Shown here one piece after another: positions 27,111 to 35,710 of a stretch of 64,000 nt of DNA. Location of the stretch: assembly GCA_035652095.1 (NCBI GenBank), contig DASREM010000028.1:62001-126000 (forward strand), given 5' to 3'. The stretch comes from DASREM01 sp035652095 (GTDB lineage Bacteria; Acidobacteriota; Terriglobia; Terriglobales; Acidobacteriaceae). How positions within the stretch are numbered: position 1 is the stretch's first letter; every line of letters starts with the position of its first letter. The notes under the pieces are model-generated. The model saw nothing but the letters and a program-made list of their open reading frames with translations, did not search any database and was not told where the DNA came from. The translations under genes were made by a program, and so were the position numbers.

Positions 27111-28031
27111 TTGCGGCTCATCTTGTGCATCGTATTTTTCGCATCTCTGGCCAGCGCGCAACAGCAATCCCCTTCGATCAAGCAAAAAGTCCTCTGGGAC
27201 AAGCTCAACGAAACCGTGAAGGAAGTGGATCGTAGCCTCGACGGAGTCATGGGAGTCGCGGTTGTAGACCTGGGCGACGAGAACTCCAGGATCCTGTTGC
27301 GGGCCGACGAGGTCTTTCCCACCGCCAGTTCGATCAAGATCGCGGTCCTGGTGGAGTTGTACCGGCAAGCGCAGAGCGGCAAGCTGAAGTTGGAGGATAT
27401 CTACACAGTGCAGAGCACGGACCTGGTGCCGGACAGCGAAATCATGGAATCGCTGTCGCCGGGAATCACCAAGGTTACTTTGAGAGACTTGGCGAGCATG
27501 ATGGTGGTGGCCAGTGATAACAGTGCTACCAATGTGCTGATCGATCGGATCGGCATGGAGAACGTGAACGCGACGTTGCGATCGATGGGGTTCACCCATA
27601 CCAAGCTGCAACGCAAGATGATGGACTTGAAAGCTGCCAGTGAAGGCCGGGAAAACCTGGCCAGTCCGCGAGAGTTGCTGCAGCTATTGCAGGACGTGTA
27701 CCAGGGCAAAGTGCTGAACAAGGAGATGACGGCGGAGTTCTTCCAAATGCTCAGCAAACATAAAATAAGCTTCCTGCCGCGAGGGCTTCCTGAAGATTTG
27801 AAGATCGCCAACAAACCCGGCGAGCTGGAAGGGGTGCGAAACGACTGCGGCATCGTGTTCGTGCCCAACCGCCCGTATGGTATCTGCGTTATGACCAGTT
27901 ACCTGAGGAGAGAGCACGACGGGGAAGACGCGATCAGCCGAATCTCGGTGGCTACGTACCAGATGTTTGACCGGCTGGGGCGAGCGTCGGAGTACGGCCG
28001 CGTGATATCGCCCGGCAACAGCAGCAAGTGA
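27111..28031 (+). CDS. Exported class A beta-lactamase-like serine hydrolase
   Basis: 306 aa, TTG start with AGGAGG 5 nt upstream. Signal peptide (LILCIVFFASLASAQ). Penicillin-recognising fold: SxxK in TASSIKIAV, SDN in SDNSATN, and K-P-G in ANKPGELEG where KTG is usual. The omega-loop region (ASEGRENLASPREL) lacks the EPELN pattern that supplies the deacylating Glu in true class A enzymes, so strong beta-lactamase activity is doubtful. It may be a peptidoglycan-related hydrolase. It lies 58 nt after the GalT-like gene, with its own -10 box. Confidence 0.85.
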   Translation: MRLILCIVFFASLASAQQQSPSIKQKVLWDKLNETVKEVDRSLDGVMGVAVVDLGDENSRILLRADEVFPTASSIKIAVLVELYRQAQSGKLKLEDIYTVQSTDLVPDSEIMESLSPGITKVTLRDLASMMVVASDNSATNVLIDRIGMENVNATLRSMGFTHTKLQRKMMDLKAASEGRENLASPRELLQLLQDVYQGKVLNKEMTAEFFQMLSKHKISFLPRGLPEDLKIANKPGELEGVRNDCGIVFVPNRPYGICVMTSYLRREHDGEDAISRISVATYQMFDRLGRASEYGRVISPGNSSK

Positions 28032-28034
28032 GTT

Positions 28035-28391
28035 ATGACTATTCGCCGAATGAAGACGTATACCGGAGAACAGGGATACGTGTACCAGTATTACTTCGTG
28101 GGGAAGCGGGCGTCATCCCGGGAGGGCGGTCTGGAAAGCGAATATATTTTCGATGTCACCTCGGACCGAAAAACCACTTATGCGGTCAGCATCGTACTAC
28201 CTGAGAATCTGCTGGCGGACTGGGCGGCGGTCCACGGACGTCAGCTCAACGACGCCGAGCAGTACGGCGCGGTCAAGATGCGGCTGTTTCAGGGGTTCGA
28301 CGAAATCGAAGACATGATGGCGAACGGCCGCCGGCTGGAGATCGATGCGGCCGTCCTCGAGGCCGCGCTGACGCGATTGGGAGTGGCCTGA
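28035..28391 (+). CDS. Hypothetical protein, 118 aa
   Basis: Starts 3 nt after the preceding stop, so co-transcribed with the serine hydrolase. Mixed alpha/beta sequence without signal peptide or membrane helix: N-terminal beta part (YVYQYYFVGKRAS, YIFDVTSDRKTTYAVSIVL) and a helical C-terminus. I do not recognise a family. Codon use looks like its neighbours. Confidence 0.6.
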   Translation: MTIRRMKTYTGEQGYVYQYYFVGKRASSREGGLESEYIFDVTSDRKTTYAVSIVLPENLLADWAAVHGRQLNDAEQYGAVKMRLFQGFDEIEDMMANGRRLEIDAAVLEAALTRLGVA

Positions 28392-28416
28392 CCCCGGTAT
28401 TCAGCTTGTGGTTCCA

Positions 28417-28434
28417 TTGTGATCTGTATCACAA
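28417..28434. promoter_or_regulatory. CRP/FNR-family operator upstream of the heme operon
   Basis: TTGTGATCTGTATCACAA is a 7-bp perfect inverted repeat with 4-nt centre and exactly matches the CRP pattern TGTGA-N6-TCACA. Its centre is about 70 nt before the start predicted from the TATAAT at 28483, a class I activator distance. A sister site lies at 44220-44233. Confidence 0.65.
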
Positions 28435-28482
28435 CGGCGTGTGACAAGGCCCGCAGCCTGCAATCCGCGCGGCAGTGCAGAC

Positions 28483-28488
28483 TATAAT
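28483..28488 (+). promoter_or_regulatory. -10 box (TATAAT) of the hem operon
   Basis: Perfect TATAAT 51 nt before the hemX-like start. No good -35 is present, as expected for an activator-dependent promoter given the palindrome upstream. Confidence 0.55.
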
Positions 28489-28539
28489 CAACCGTGGGGA
28501 ATGGGGCGCATCATCCCAAGGGACCTGCGGGGGATTCCT

Positions 28540-29355
28540 ATGTCCATACTTTGGTTGCGAGTGGCGCTGGGCTGTTATGCGGTGGGCCTGATCTATGCCC
28601 TGGTAGCGCTGACTCGCACCCGCGAGTTGCTAAGCAAAGTCGTCCTGCATGCCGCTTATCTTGGCATGGTGTTTCATCTGGTGTCGTTGACCGAAGGAGT
28701 GGCGCTCTCGGGGCAAGTGACGGTTGCGTCCGTTCATAACTCAATTTCATTACTAGCGTTCCTGATCATGACGGTGTTCATGATCGTCTACGTGGTTTAC
28801 AAGACGACCTCTCCGGGGATCGTGATATTTCCGCTGGTGTTCCTGCTGACGTTTGTCGCCGCAACCAGAGAACAGCCCTTTCTTCTGACTTCGCCCGGTT
28901 TGCATAAAGGTTGGCTGATGGCGCATATCGCGCTGATCTTCACCGGATATGCCGCGTTGTTTCTCAGTTTTGGATCGAGCTTGTTGTACCTGATTCAAGA
29001 GCACACGTTGAAATCGAAAAAGGGCGCCGGCATTTTGTCGCGCCTGCCGGCGCTCGAGGTCATTGATGACATTTCGTATCGCTCCCTGCTGTTGGGATTC
29101 CCCTTCATGACGGTGGGATTGATTGCCGGAACCGTGGTTGCGGAGGCGACTTATGGCGCGGTGAATGTGTTCGATCCGAAAATTCTGCTGTCCATCCTGA
29201 TGTGGGCGGTGTACCTGGTCATGTTGTATACACGATGGAATGCGGGGTGGAGAGGACGCCGGGCCGCGTACCTGGCGACGGGGGCGTTTGTGGCGGCGGT
29301 GATCGCCTGGGCCGCCAATTACTTCAGCACCATGCACAGGTTCATACAATCATGA
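28540..29355 (+). CDS. hemX: CcsA/HemX-like cytochrome c assembly membrane protein
   Basis: 271 aa from ATG 28540 with a GGGGGA site; the open frame starts at 28441 but that part is the promoter region. About eight membrane helices. Patterns VASVHNSISLLAF, LHKGWLMAHIALIFTGYAALFLSF and LLYLIQEHTLKSKKG match the CcsA/CcmC/HemX family that handles heme for cytochrome c assembly. In Bacillus hemX lies next to hemA and lowers HemA levels; the same order here suggests a similar role. It overlaps hemA by 4 nt. Confidence 0.85.
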   Translation: MSILWLRVALGCYAVGLIYALVALTRTRELLSKVVLHAAYLGMVFHLVSLTEGVALSGQVTVASVHNSISLLAFLIMTVFMIVYVVYKTTSPGIVIFPLVFLLTFVAATREQPFLLTSPGLHKGWLMAHIALIFTGYAALFLSFGSSLLYLIQEHTLKSKKGAGILSRLPALEVIDDISYRSLLLGFPFMTVGLIAGTVVAEATYGAVNVFDPKILLSILMWAVYLVMLYTRWNAGWRGRRAAYLATGAFVAAVIAWAANYFSTMHRFIQS

Positions 29356-30650
29356 ATTTCCAGCTCATCGGCGTGAACCACCAGAGTGCGCCGGTGGAGG
29401 TGCGCGAGCGCCTGGCCATTACCGAGTCTCGCCTGCCAGAAGCGTTGAAGCAGTTTGCACAGCATCCCGGAGTGGATGAGGGCCTGATCCTGTGCACATG
29501 CAACCGCGTGGAGCTGCTTGCGCAAACCAAGAACGGCAGCGCTGACCTGCGCGGTTTCCTGCGCAATTACTTCAGAGTAGAGCCGGCAGAGCTCGATCAG
29601 CACCTGTACGAATATCGCGAGCAGGAAGCGATCCGTCATGTTTTTCGGGTGACGTCGAGCCTGGACTCGATGGTGATCGGGGAGCCGCAGATTTTGGGGC
29701 AGGTTAAAGAAGCGTATGCGACTGCACGAGCGGTCGGGGCGGTGCACTCGCAACTCGACCTGCTGCTGACGCGAGCGTTTGCGGTGGCGAAACGCGTGCG
29801 CACCGAGACCGCCGTAGGTTCGTCCTCGGTGTCAATCGCGTCGGTGGCCGTTGAATTGGCGAAGAAGATATTCGGGTCGTTGAGCGGGAAATCCGTGTAC
29901 CTGGTAGGCGCCGGGAAAATGAGCGAACTTGCGGCGCGGCACCTGATCGCGCATGGGGCAACGTCGATTTTCGTGGCGAACCGGACCTACGACCGCGCGA
30001 TTCGACTAGCGCAGAAATTTGACGGCCAGGCGATCGAATTCAGCCGGCTCTACGACACCTGTGATCGCGGCGACATCGTGATTACGTCAACGGGAGCGCC
30101 GCACGCGATTTTCCGCAAGGAACACGGCGAACTGTTTCTAAGCCGCCGCAAGAACCGCCCCATGTTCTTTATTGATATCGCCGTGCCGCGGGATGTCGAT
30201 CCCGGGCTGAACAAGCTGGACGGCATCTTCGTTTACGACATTGACGATTTGCAGCAGGCGGTGTCAGCGCATGTCGCGGACCGAAAGAAAGAGGCGGAGC
30301 ACGCCGAAGCGATCGTCAACTCGGAAGTGGAGCGTTTCCAGGCGCGGCTCCAGACGCTGGACGTGGTGCCGACCATCGTGTCGCTGCAGGACCACCTTGA
30401 GACCATTCGCCAGGCGGAAATCGATCGCGTGCGGGGGCGGCTGGGACCGATGTCTCCGGAGCAGGAACTGGCGATCGAGACCTTGACACGCGGCATTGTG
30501 AACAAGATCATGCACACCCCCATCAGCACGCTCAAAACGGCGGCGCGGGACCCGGAAGCGACTACCGTGGTGGATCTAGTGCGGCGTTTGTTCAATCTGC
30601 AGGACCGCAAAGCGGCGAAGTCCGGTGGGGAGCATGGAGGCCAGAACTGA
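29352..30650 (+). CDS. hemA: Glutamyl-tRNA reductase
   Basis: 432 aa from ATG 29352 (ATGA overlap with hemX; the open frame is longer upstream). N-terminal catalytic domain with GVNHQSAPVEVRE and nucleophile C50 in LCTCNRVE, NADPH-binding domain (VYLVGAGKMSELAARHL) and C-terminal helical dimerisation domain. It reduces glutamyl-tRNA(Glu) to glutamate-1-semialdehyde, the committed step of C5 heme synthesis. Confidence 0.97.
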   Translation: MNFQLIGVNHQSAPVEVRERLAITESRLPEALKQFAQHPGVDEGLILCTCNRVELLAQTKNGSADLRGFLRNYFRVEPAELDQHLYEYREQEAIRHVFRVTSSLDSMVIGEPQILGQVKEAYATARAVGAVHSQLDLLLTRAFAVAKRVRTETAVGSSSVSIASVAVELAKKIFGSLSGKSVYLVGAGKMSELAARHLIAHGATSIFVANRTYDRAIRLAQKFDGQAIEFSRLYDTCDRGDIVITSTGAPHAIFRKEHGELFLSRRKNRPMFFIDIAVPRDVDPGLNKLDGIFVYDIDDLQQAVSAHVADRKKEAEHAEAIVNSEVERFQARLQTLDVVPTIVSLQDHLETIRQAEIDRVRGRLGPMSPEQELAIETLTRGIVNKIMHTPISTLKTAARDPEATTVVDLVRRLFNLQDRKAAKSGGEHGGQN

Positions 30651-31585
30651 TGGCCCACTTGCGCATCGGCTCCCGCGGATCACAACTCGCGCTGTGGCAG
30701 GCGAACCATATCAGTGCGCTGCTTCGCGAAAAGGGGCACGAAGTCGAAATTGAGATCATAAAGACCACGGGCGACAAGATCACCGATGTGGCGCTGGCGA
30801 TGGTCGGAACCAAGGGCATGTTTACCAAGGAGATCGAGGAAGCGCTGGTGGAAGGGCGCGTCGATCTGGCGGTGCACAGTCTGAAAGATCTGCCCACCGA
30901 ACTGGTGCCGGAGTTTGAGATCGCGGCGATCACCAAACGGGAAAACCCGTGCGATGTGTTCTGTTCGCAGAAGTACGGCAGCATCGAGGAATTGCCGCGT
31001 GGAGGCAGGGTTGGCACCAGCAGCCTGCGGCGACAGGCGCAACTGAAAGCCTTGCGGCCCGACCTGGTCATTTATCCGCTGAGAGGAAATGTGGACACCC
31101 GGCTGCGCAAGCTCGCGGGGGGAGAATACGATGCCATTATCCTGGCTGCGGCAGGATTGAACCGCCTGGGTAAGACCGAACTTGTGAAACAGGTGATCCC
31201 CGCGGAAATCATGTGTCCGGCAGCGGGCCAAGGCGCGCTGGGGATCGAGATTCGCGCGGGTGATTCGGCCACTCGCCAGTGCCTCGCGTTTCTGGATGAT
31301 GCAGCCGCACGCGCAACCACAACATGCGAGCGAGCACTTCTCAACAAGCTGGGTGGAGGTTGTCAGGTCCCGATTGGCGCCTCGGCACAGATGAAAGAAG
31401 GACGTTTGCACCTGAATGGAGTAGTGGCTTACCCAGACGGGAGAGAGATTCTGCGCGAGTCGCGAGTGGGCGACGATCCAATTGCCCTGGGAGAGATGGT
31501 CGGTGACCTTCTGCTGCGCCGCGGCGGGGACGCGATCCTCGAGGAAGTCTACGGAAATGGCGTGGCATTGCCTCAACAGCCCTGA
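30650..31585 (+). CDS. hemC: Porphobilinogen deaminase (hydroxymethylbilane synthase)
   Basis: 311 aa. IGSRGSQLALWQA, HSLKDLPTEL, GTSSLRRQAQL, LRGNVDTRLRKL and the dipyrromethane-cofactor Cys at 238 (GGGCQVPIG) are intact. Joins four porphobilinogens to hydroxymethylbilane. Its ATG overlaps the hemA stop by 1 nt (TGATG) and its stop overlaps hemD in the same way. Confidence 0.98.
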   Translation: MAHLRIGSRGSQLALWQANHISALLREKGHEVEIEIIKTTGDKITDVALAMVGTKGMFTKEIEEALVEGRVDLAVHSLKDLPTELVPEFEIAAITKRENPCDVFCSQKYGSIEELPRGGRVGTSSLRRQAQLKALRPDLVIYPLRGNVDTRLRKLAGGEYDAIILAAAGLNRLGKTELVKQVIPAEIMCPAAGQGALGIEIRAGDSATRQCLAFLDDAAARATTTCERALLNKLGGGCQVPIGASAQMKEGRLHLNGVVAYPDGREILRESRVGDDPIALGEMVGDLLLRRGGDAILEEVYGNGVALPQQP

Positions 31586-32388
31586 TGAATAAGAGCGGTG
31601 GACAACTCCCTCTGAGCGGTACACGGATTCTAGTTGGCCGAGCCAGGCACCAGGCCGGCGCCCTTTCCGAAAACCTGCAGCGGTTAGGGGCCGAGGTGCT
31701 GGAGATCCCATTCATCGAAATCCGAAAGCCCAGCACCTATCAGCCATTGGACGATGCTCTGCGAAAGATACGAAGCTACCAGTGGCTGATTCTGACCAGC
31801 GTGAATGGAGTGGATGCACTCTGGGAACGGCTGGGAGAAGTGGGAATGTCCTCAAAAGAGTTGCAGCATCTTACGGTGGCCGCAATCGGTCCAGCCACGA
31901 AGAAGGCCATCGAGGAGCATGGCTTACCAGTGCACGTGGTTCCGGATAAGTACGTGGCCGAGTCCGTCGTCCAGAGCTTAAGAAACCGGGTTGCCGGCCA
32001 GCGCGTGTTGCTGGCGCGCGCGAAGGTGGCTCGCGACGTCATCCCAAGCGAACTGCGAAAGCTAGGCGCGGAAGTAGACGTTGTGGAAGTCTACGAGACC
32101 ATTGTGCCGGAGGGTTCGAAAGACGAGATCCGCACTGCATTTCTCGATGCGAGGTCCAAGCCAGGCATTGTGGTTTTTACCAGTTCGTCCACAGTGCGGA
32201 ACTTCATGAGCCTGGTGCAGGAACGGAAATTGCTCGAGGGAGTGCGATTGGCATCAATCGGGCCGGTCACCTCGTCAACCCTGCGCGAACTGGGGTTACG
32301 AGTTGATATCGAAGCCGAGCAGTACACCATCCCCGGACTTGTGCAAGCCATCCTCCGAGACTGTGCTCAGGCCTCAAGCTCCAAGTAA
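31585..32388 (+). CDS. hemD: Uroporphyrinogen-III synthase
   Basis: 267 aa. Two-lobed HemD fold: ILVGRARHQAGALSENL at the start, LTSVNGVDALWERL, AAIGPATKKAIEEHG, FTSSSTVRNFMSL and ASIGPVTSSTLRELG. It closes and inverts ring D of hydroxymethylbilane. TGATG overlap with hemC. Its 3' end overlaps the convergent PPOX gene by 22 nt. hemB and hemL are not in this window. Confidence 0.95.
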   Translation: MNKSGGQLPLSGTRILVGRARHQAGALSENLQRLGAEVLEIPFIEIRKPSTYQPLDDALRKIRSYQWLILTSVNGVDALWERLGEVGMSSKELQHLTVAAIGPATKKAIEEHGLPVHVVPDKYVAESVVQSLRNRVAGQRVLLARAKVARDVIPSELRKLGAEVDVVEVYETIVPEGSKDEIRTAFLDARSKPGIVVFTSSSTVRNFMSLVQERKLLEGVRLASIGPVTSSTLRELGLRVDIEAEQYTIPGLVQAILRDCAQASSSK

Positions 32389-32720
32389 ACGTTGTCTTTG
32401 CCCCACAGGAAGGGAATGCGCGCCATCCAGTATTTTTGCCGGATGAGATTGCGGGCCTCGGCCCAGTCGCTCTGCGGCAAGAGCCTGGCCTTGGCGGAGA
32501 ACTCTGGTCCGGTGACTTTGCCGCGAATGTTACTCGGGGCGATCCGCACCTGGGGATTATTGCGAATTCGTTTCACTTTTCCCGCATCGGGTCTCGACAT
32601 CACATACATCTTTCCGTCCTTTTCACCGAACCAAACGGGGGTGGGAACGCCGACACCATTCTTCCTGAATGTCGTGAGACTGATGTAGCTCTTGCCACGA
32701 ATTTGGTTTGGAATCGCCAT
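32367..32720 (-). CDS. PPOX-class (F420- or flavin-dependent) oxidoreductase
   Basis: 117 aa split-barrel protein: YISLTTFRKNGVGVPTPVW, GKMYVMSRPDAGKVKRIRNN, VRIAPSNIRGKVTG. These are the strands and phosphate-binding residues of the pyridoxamine-5'-phosphate-oxidase-like family, often annotated TIGR03668/Rv-type PPOX. Cofactor (FMN or F420) cannot be decided. It overlaps the hemD 3' end in convergent orientation. Confidence 0.85.
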   Translation of the reverse strand: MAIPNQIRGKSYISLTTFRKNGVGVPTPVWFGEKDGKMYVMSRPDAGKVKRIRNNPQVRIAPSNIRGKVTGPEFSAKARLLPQSDWAEARNLIRQKYWMARIPFLWGKDNVYLELEA

Positions 32721-32815
32721 AACCGAATTGGATGAGCACGCAGCGGCGGCGGTTCCACTATCGCTCGTGGTTCCTCAGATTGCCGCCGGGTACGCCGGTG
32801 TGTTAAAAGCCTGAC

Positions 32816-33691
32816 ATGCGGAAATGGATGCGCGATCGCGCGAAGCGGCGACCAAAAGCCACGGAACCTCCGGCAGAGGCAGCGGCAGCGCCACTGCAGC
32901 CGGCCTATTTTGAGCAGCAAGAGCCTGAGCCCAAGCAAATGCAAAGGGTGCCCGAGGTGGAGATCGAGGAACCAGAGTCGCGCGAAACTCAAGAACCAGA
33001 GACATCCGAAGGCGCAGGAGGATCGGAGAAACCGAAACGACGGCGCCGCCGGGGAAGAGGTGGACGTGGGCGAAGCCGCCAGACGCCCGCCGCGGCGGAA
33101 GCTCAGACCACAGAGCCGACGCCGGCTGTAGAACCGGCACCAGCGGCAATGGAAGCACCGCCCGGTGTGGAAACGGAAGCGGTTCCTGAGATCGCGCCGA
33201 CGGCCACGGCCGCGCGTCCAGCGACACCACGTGCTCCGAAAGGAGTGGTTGTGCTGGCGATCGGCCTGCCGGGATCGGGAAAGAGTTCGTGGTTCAAGCG
33301 GCACAACATCACTCCGCTGTCGAGCGACCTGTTGCGGAAACTTCTCTTTGACGACGCAACCGAGCAGCGCTTCCAGGACCTTATTTTTTCCAATCTGCGC
33401 TCGATGCTGAAAGCGCGACTCATTGCACGGCGTCCGATGAACTACGTGGATGCAACGAACCTGACGACGCATGATCGCCATAGCTGGATCAAGCTGGCGA
33501 AAGACTTCGGTTACGAGGTGCAGGCGGTATTTTTCGATGTGCCGGTGGAGGTCTGCCTGGAACGGAACCGCAAGCGGTCGCGGGTGGTGTCGGAAGACGT
33601 GATGCGACGGATGGCCGGAAAATTGCGCGCGCCGAGTTTTGAAGAGGGCTTCGCGAAGATCACGGTGGTGCGGGTCAAGCACAAGGAATAA
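32816..33691 (+). CDS. P-loop polynucleotide-kinase-like protein with Arg-rich disordered N-terminus
   Basis: 291 aa. Residues 1-135 are low-complexity, rich in Pro, Glu and Ala, with a basic RG cluster (KRRRRRGRGGRGRSRQ, about 75-92) of the kind that binds RNA. Residues about 140-291 form a small kinase: Walker A GLPGSGKSS with K156, LSSDLLRKLLFDD, NYVDATNLTTHDR and a lid with RNRKRSR. This resembles the 5'-kinase domain of Pnkp/T4 Pnk-type proteins. It may phosphorylate RNA or DNA 5' ends or a small molecule; the basic tail favours nucleic acid. No ligase or phosphatase partner lies nearby. Confidence 0.8.
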   Translation: MRKWMRDRAKRRPKATEPPAEAAAAPLQPAYFEQQEPEPKQMQRVPEVEIEEPESRETQEPETSEGAGGSEKPKRRRRRGRGGRGRSRQTPAAAEAQTTEPTPAVEPAPAAMEAPPGVETEAVPEIAPTATAARPATPRAPKGVVVLAIGLPGSGKSSWFKRHNITPLSSDLLRKLLFDDATEQRFQDLIFSNLRSMLKARLIARRPMNYVDATNLTTHDRHSWIKLAKDFGYEVQAVFFDVPVEVCLERNRKRSRVVSEDVMRRMAGKLRAPSFEEGFAKITVVRVKHKE

Positions 33692-33719
33692 AACTCGCAC
33701 ACCTGAGAAGGCTGTAAGC

Positions 33720-35051
33720 ATGAAGCAGGGCCTCGCGGGCACACTTCCTGGATGCGCTGGCAAGTTGGCCTACGATGATCGTATGGCAATGAGACCAGTT
33801 TCGAGTGCCTCATCAGCAGGAGGACCGTGTTCGCGACTCGTTCGAATCTCATCATTCGTCAAACGACTGTGCGGCAATAGCGCTTTTCACATAAAGCGTC
33901 TCATCGTTCCGCTTACCATTCTTTTCTTCGCCTGTATCGCCAACGCCCAGACACCTGCCGCCAAACTCTGGAATGAACTGAAAGAAAAGCGGGAAGCGCT
34001 GCCTTCCGTGCACCAGGAATTTGAGGTTTCCCAGGCCTACAAGCTTGCCAGCGGCGACCAATCCTCGAAACGGCAGATGATTCTCGATCTCTCGCATGGA
34101 CAATGGCGCGAGAAGAACCTGTGGGGATCGAGCACACGGGTCCGCATATTTGATGGCAAAGATCTTGTGTATTTCGAGGAAGGCGAAGATGAGTTTGTGC
34201 GCGTCAAACGCAGCTCGAAGGATGATGTTTCCGCGCCGGCCCTCTATGCCGGCAGCGATCTGGAATGGAAAAAGGCCGTCGAAGTAGCGCGCCAACCATG
34301 CGGGCTTTCCGGCAAGGAGCAGACCTGCGCCATCCTCGATGTTCCGCTCAAAGTCTCCTCTGAGTTCGACCCGAACGGTCATGGACGAGTTGTAACGCAG
34401 GGCAAACAGCGGGTGACCATTTCGGTGGATAGCGGGTTGATCGTTTTCGCGAGGTGCCTCAAGTCCGTCCAGCGCGAACGCTCTCCGTATGCAGCTGAAA
34501 TTACGTATGTCTTGAACCGATTCAGTTACGGCGGCGAAGCAGACGTGAGCCTTTTCAAGTTGGCGGACGGAATGCGCGAAGTGAAGGAGCTTGCCAAGTG
34601 GAACGCCGCGAAAATCAGGAAACAGATGAGCGGGAAGCCCGCGCCCGAGCTGGCAGTCACGGACATGCAGGGAAGGCAAATCACACTGGCCTCCCTGAAG
34701 GGGAAGACCGTACTTCTCGACTTCTGGACCACGTGGTGCGTCGCATGCCGCGCCGATGGTCCGGCGCTCGACAAATTGTATGCAAAGTACGGCGGTCAGA
34801 ACCTGGAGATCATTGGAATCTCAGACAGCGAAGAGCGCGCGATAGTCGAGAAATACCTGAAAGAACATCCGCACGCCTATCCGATTGTTCTGACCTACGA
34901 GAATGAGATGCCCCGCCCGTTTCAGATTGGCGTCCTCCCAACCTACATCGTGATCGAAAAAGACGGCACCGTAGGCGGCGTAGCCGAGGGCGACCAAGGC
35001 TTCTCCGCGCTTCGGAAGATGCTCAAGAAAGCCGGGCTGGACGAATACTGA
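33720..35051 (+). CDS. Exported thioredoxin-like (TlpA/ResA type) protein with N-terminal lipoprotein-carrier-like domain
   Basis: 443 aa from ATG 33720 (AGAAGG 8 nt upstream); ATG 33783 is an alternative and the frame opens even earlier. A hydrophobic export segment (IKRLIVPLTILFFACIANAQ) follows an unusually long N-terminal stretch. The middle domain (WNELKEKREALPSVHQEFEV, VRIFDGKDLVYF) has the look of LolA/outer-membrane lipoprotein sorting folds. The C-terminal thioredoxin domain (about 300-440) has WTTWCVACR with C340 and C343 and the cis-Pro in GVLPTYIV. It should act as a thiol-disulfide reductase outside the inner membrane. First of a row of exported proteins up to 38261. Confidence 0.8.
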   Translation: MKQGLAGTLPGCAGKLAYDDRMAMRPVSSASSAGGPCSRLVRISSFVKRLCGNSAFHIKRLIVPLTILFFACIANAQTPAAKLWNELKEKREALPSVHQEFEVSQAYKLASGDQSSKRQMILDLSHGQWREKNLWGSSTRVRIFDGKDLVYFEEGEDEFVRVKRSSKDDVSAPALYAGSDLEWKKAVEVARQPCGLSGKEQTCAILDVPLKVSSEFDPNGHGRVVTQGKQRVTISVDSGLIVFARCLKSVQRERSPYAAEITYVLNRFSYGGEADVSLFKLADGMREVKELAKWNAAKIRKQMSGKPAPELAVTDMQGRQITLASLKGKTVLLDFWTTWCVACRADGPALDKLYAKYGGQNLEIIGISDSEERAIVEKYLKEHPHAYPIVLTYENEMPRPFQIGVLPTYIVIEKDGTVGGVAEGDQGFSALRKMLKKAGLDEY

Positions 35052-35282
35052 GGACGCCGATGTCAGACAGGAAAGCATGGGGAGCCGAATAGCAGCGCCC
35101 GCACAATTACCGTTCGAAACCATCTCCAGCACTTAATTGAATCGTCGAGCCCCGCGGACCATACCTGCTCATTTTGAAACCTTGTCAGACCTTCCGAATC
35201 AGACGGGCACGTAAGCGGTTGCTGCTTGAGCGCTAATGCCAGCGCAACTGCTCACCAAAACCTCTGTGAAAAGGAAAAAAAT

Positions 35283-35681
35283 ATGAACCTACGGCAGCTT
35301 GCACTCCGCTCGCTACTGATGATGTCGACTTTGTTGACGATTTCAGCCATGGCGCAGAACATGCATACCTCAAGTGAGTTCCAGGGTGCGAAAGCGAATA
35401 AGGGGCACGTGACCCATAGCTCTCGCGATGGCAAAAGTGTACTCACACTTTCCGATGACTTCGTTGTGCCCGACACTCCTGATCCACACTGGCAGGTCGT
35501 GGACTCCGGCGGCCAGGTGTACCTCCTCGACAAGCTGAAAAAGAAAAGCTTGCCCGGTGACAAGTATCAGAAAGAAATCGTGCTTCCCAGCTACGTGAAG
35601 GATGTTTCCAAGGTTGTGATCTGGTGTGCCTGGGCGGAATCGAGTCTGGGCGAGGCGTCGTTTTCGAGCCCGGTCAAGTAG
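35283..35681 (+). CDS. Exported DM13-like domain protein
   Basis: 132 aa from ATG 35283 (purine-rich AAGGAAAA upstream); the frame opens at 35226. Signal peptide (LRSLLMMSTLLTISAMAQ), then a single domain with LTLSDDFVVPDTPDPHWQVV and VVIWCAWAESSLGEA. The conserved Cys and the pattern fit the DM13/electron-transfer family found beside redox domains. Role unknown. The spacing to the next gene is 29 nt, so an operon is likely. Confidence 0.65.
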   Translation: MNLRQLALRSLLMMSTLLTISAMAQNMHTSSEFQGAKANKGHVTHSSRDGKSVLTLSDDFVVPDTPDPHWQVVDSGGQVYLLDKLKKKSLPGDKYQKEIVLPSYVKDVSKVVIWCAWAESSLGEASFSSPVK

Positions 35682-35710
35682 CAGGGATTCTGATCACAAG
35701 GAAGATGCAA

